Positions 7,107-7,868 of a stretch of 7,868 nt of DNA are shown here, piece by piece. The DNA comes from JBEBBU01 sp041158225. Lineage in GTDB: Bacteria; Pseudomonadota; Gammaproteobacteria; Methylococcales; Methylococcaceae. Where the stretch lies: NCBI GenBank assembly GCA_041158225.1, contig JBEBBU010000144.1, positions 1-7,868 on the forward strand. The letters are read 5' to 3'. A program made the translations under genes and the position numbers. The notes under the pieces are model-generated. The model saw only the letters and a program-made list of their open reading frames with translations. It did not search any database and had not been told where the DNA came from. Every line of letters begins with the position of its first letter. Positions within the stretch are counted from its first letter, which is position 1.

Positions 7107-7343
7107 TCAGAACTTTTCGCCGCGCTTGCGGAGATCGGCAAGAACGGCATCAATGCCGCGCTTGTCAATGGTTCTCAGGCCATTGCTGGAGATGCGAAGG
7201 CTGACATAGCGCTTCTCGCTTTCAACCCAGAAACGATGATCGTGCAGGTTGGGGTTGAACAATCTTTTGGTCTTGTTGTTAGCGTGGGAAACATTATCGC
7301 CTACAATACGCCGTTTTCCCGTGACCTGACATACCCTGGACAT
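7107..7343 (-). CDS. rpmB: 50S ribosomal protein L28
   Basis: Large-subunit ribosomal protein. The 78 residues match the E. coli length and most of its sequence: MSRVCQVTGKR at the N-terminus, FNPNLHDHRFWVESEKRYV in the middle and AVLADLRKRGEKF at the end. It leads the two-gene operon with rpmG. The ribosome binding site is weak (an AGAG/AAGAG-like stretch just upstream of the ATG at 7341-7343). The promoter is at 7387-7415, giving a leader of roughly 37 bases. A near-palindrome covers the first bases of the transcript. Confidence 0.98.
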   Translation of the reverse strand: MSRVCQVTGKRRIVGDNVSHANNKTKRLFNPNLHDHRFWVESEKRYVSLRISSNGLRTIDKRGIDAVLADLRKRGEKF

Positions 7344-7364
7344 AACTCTTGGCCTCTAATGTCG

Positions 7365-7382
7365 GTTTTCACCGGTTAAAAC
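7365..7382. promoter_or_regulatory. Near-perfect 18-base palindrome, possible operator
   Basis: GTTTTCACCGGTTAAAAC reads nearly the same on both strands: 16 of 18 positions are symmetric, with one mismatched pair (7370 against 7377) around a central ACCGGT. It lies immediately downstream of the rpmB -10 box, over the expected rpmB transcription start, and overlaps the -35 of the candidate gshB promoter. A site without a spacer folds poorly as RNA, so a protein-binding DNA site is the more natural reading. No regulator is identified. Confidence 0.4.
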
Positions 7383-7394
7383 GAGATTTATAAA
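7366..7394 (+). promoter_or_regulatory. Candidate sigma70 promoter for gshB
   Basis: A -35-like TTTTCA (7366-7371, four of six consensus bases) is separated by 17 bases from TATAAA (7389-7394). Transcription would start near 7401, giving a leader of about 30 bases to the gshB ATG at 7432. The -35 is weak. The -10 overlaps the rpmB -10 on the other strand. Confidence 0.4.
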
Positions 7395-7415
7395 TAATTT
7401 TTCTTTGCGCGTCAA
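7387..7415 (-). promoter_or_regulatory. Sigma70 promoter of the rpmB-rpmG operon
   Basis: On the minus strand TTGACG (7410-7415) and TATAAA (7387-7392) each match five of six consensus bases and are separated by exactly 17 bases. The spacer is A/T-rich. Transcription should start near 7380, about 37 bases before the rpmB start codon. This is the clearest promoter in the window and suits a highly expressed ribosomal-protein operon. Confidence 0.82.
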
Positions 7416-7431
7416 GATTGCAGGAAGACAT

Positions 7432-7868
7432 ATGACGATCAGGCTCGGCATTGTGATGGATCCCATCGCAGACATCAAGATAGCCAAGGACAGCAGTTTT
7501 GCACTGCTTCTAGAGGCACAGAAGCGTGGATATGAGCTGTATTACTTTGAAATGAAAGATCTTTACCTGCGTGATGGCGTGGCCTTCGGGCACGGGAAAC
7601 GCATGGAGGTCAGGCGCGACCCGCAGCAGTGGTTCAGTTTTTCTGAAGAAGCCGATATGCCCCTGCACATGCTGGATGTGATGCTGATGCGCAAGGATCC
7701 TCCCTTTGATCTGGAGTACATCTACGCAACCTACATACTCGAAGCTGCCGAACAGCGTGGGGTATATGTCGTGAACCGGCCGTCATCGCTGCGTGATGCC
7801 AACGAGAAGTTATTTATCAGCTGGTTCCCCCAGTGCTGTGCGCCTACGCTGGTCACGCGTGATGCTGC
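7432..7868 (+). CDS. gshB: Glutathione synthetase, N-terminal part (gene cut by window end)
   Basis: GshB is the cytosolic ATP-grasp ligase that joins gamma-glutamylcysteine and glycine to make glutathione. The first 145 codons are present, just under half of the roughly 315-residue family length; the frame is open at the window edge. Recognition is clear from MTIRLGIVMDPIADIKIAKD, SSFALLLEAQKRGYEL (21-36), the LMRKDPPFD block (85-93), YIYATYILE (97-105 approx.) and NRPSSLRDANEKLF (115-128 or so). All of these align with the E. coli enzyme's N-terminal and substrate-binding domains. The ATP-grasp domain lies beyond the window. AGGAAG (7422-7427) precedes the ATG by four bases. The gene is divergent from rpmB across an 88-base shared control region. 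Confidence 0.96.
   Translation, partial: MTIRLGIVMDPIADIKIAKDSSFALLLEAQKRGYELYYFEMKDLYLRDGVAFGHGKRMEVRRDPQQWFSFSEEADMPLHMLDVMLMRKDPPFDLEYIYATYILEAAEQRGVYVVNRPSSLRDANEKLFISWFPQCCAPTLVTRDA

Overview
This is an ordinary stretch of proteobacterial chromosome, most likely gammaproteobacterial. The evidence is the close resemblance of L28, L33, GshB, DegQ and GlnE to their enterobacterial and pseudomonad counterparts, the Cys-free 51-residue L33, and moderately GC-rich sequence with strong Shine-Dalgarno sites. I cannot name the genus. No mobile element, CRISPR array, tRNA, rRNA or phage gene is visible, and every long gene is intact apart from the two cut by the window edges.

Left part, plus strand (1-4130): the 3' end of an unrecognised gene is closed by two hairpins, the second a good intrinsic terminator. 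Then come glnE (glutamine synthetase adenylyltransferase/deadenylylase) and, 32 bases later, ilvE (branched-chain aminotransferase). The pair links control of glutamine synthesis with glutamate-dependent transamination. A strong terminator follows ilvE.

Middle part, minus strand (4138-6777): degQ, a periplasmic HtrA-type serine protease with two PDZ domains, is followed 27 bases downstream by a membrane-anchored 414-residue protein with no firm family assignment. That protein is the most interesting product in the window. Its C-terminal part carries a conserved-looking His/Lys-Glu/Asp/Gly-rich motif reminiscent of the YfiM/DUF2279 and VanZ-like groups.

Right part (6870-7868): rpmB and rpmG (L28 and L33) form a minus-strand operon with a near-consensus sigma70 promoter and a strong terminator. 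gshB (glutathione synthetase) is divergent from it and is cut by the window end. The 88-base region between rpmB and gshB is densely packed. It holds the rpmB promoter, a weaker candidate gshB promoter whose -10 overlaps it through the self-complementary octamer TTTATAAA, and an 18-base near-palindrome placed like an operator.

There is no intergenic stretch longer than about 150 bases. I found no clear new multi-gene system. The best leads are the 414-residue DegQ-linked protein and the compact rpmB/gshB control region.
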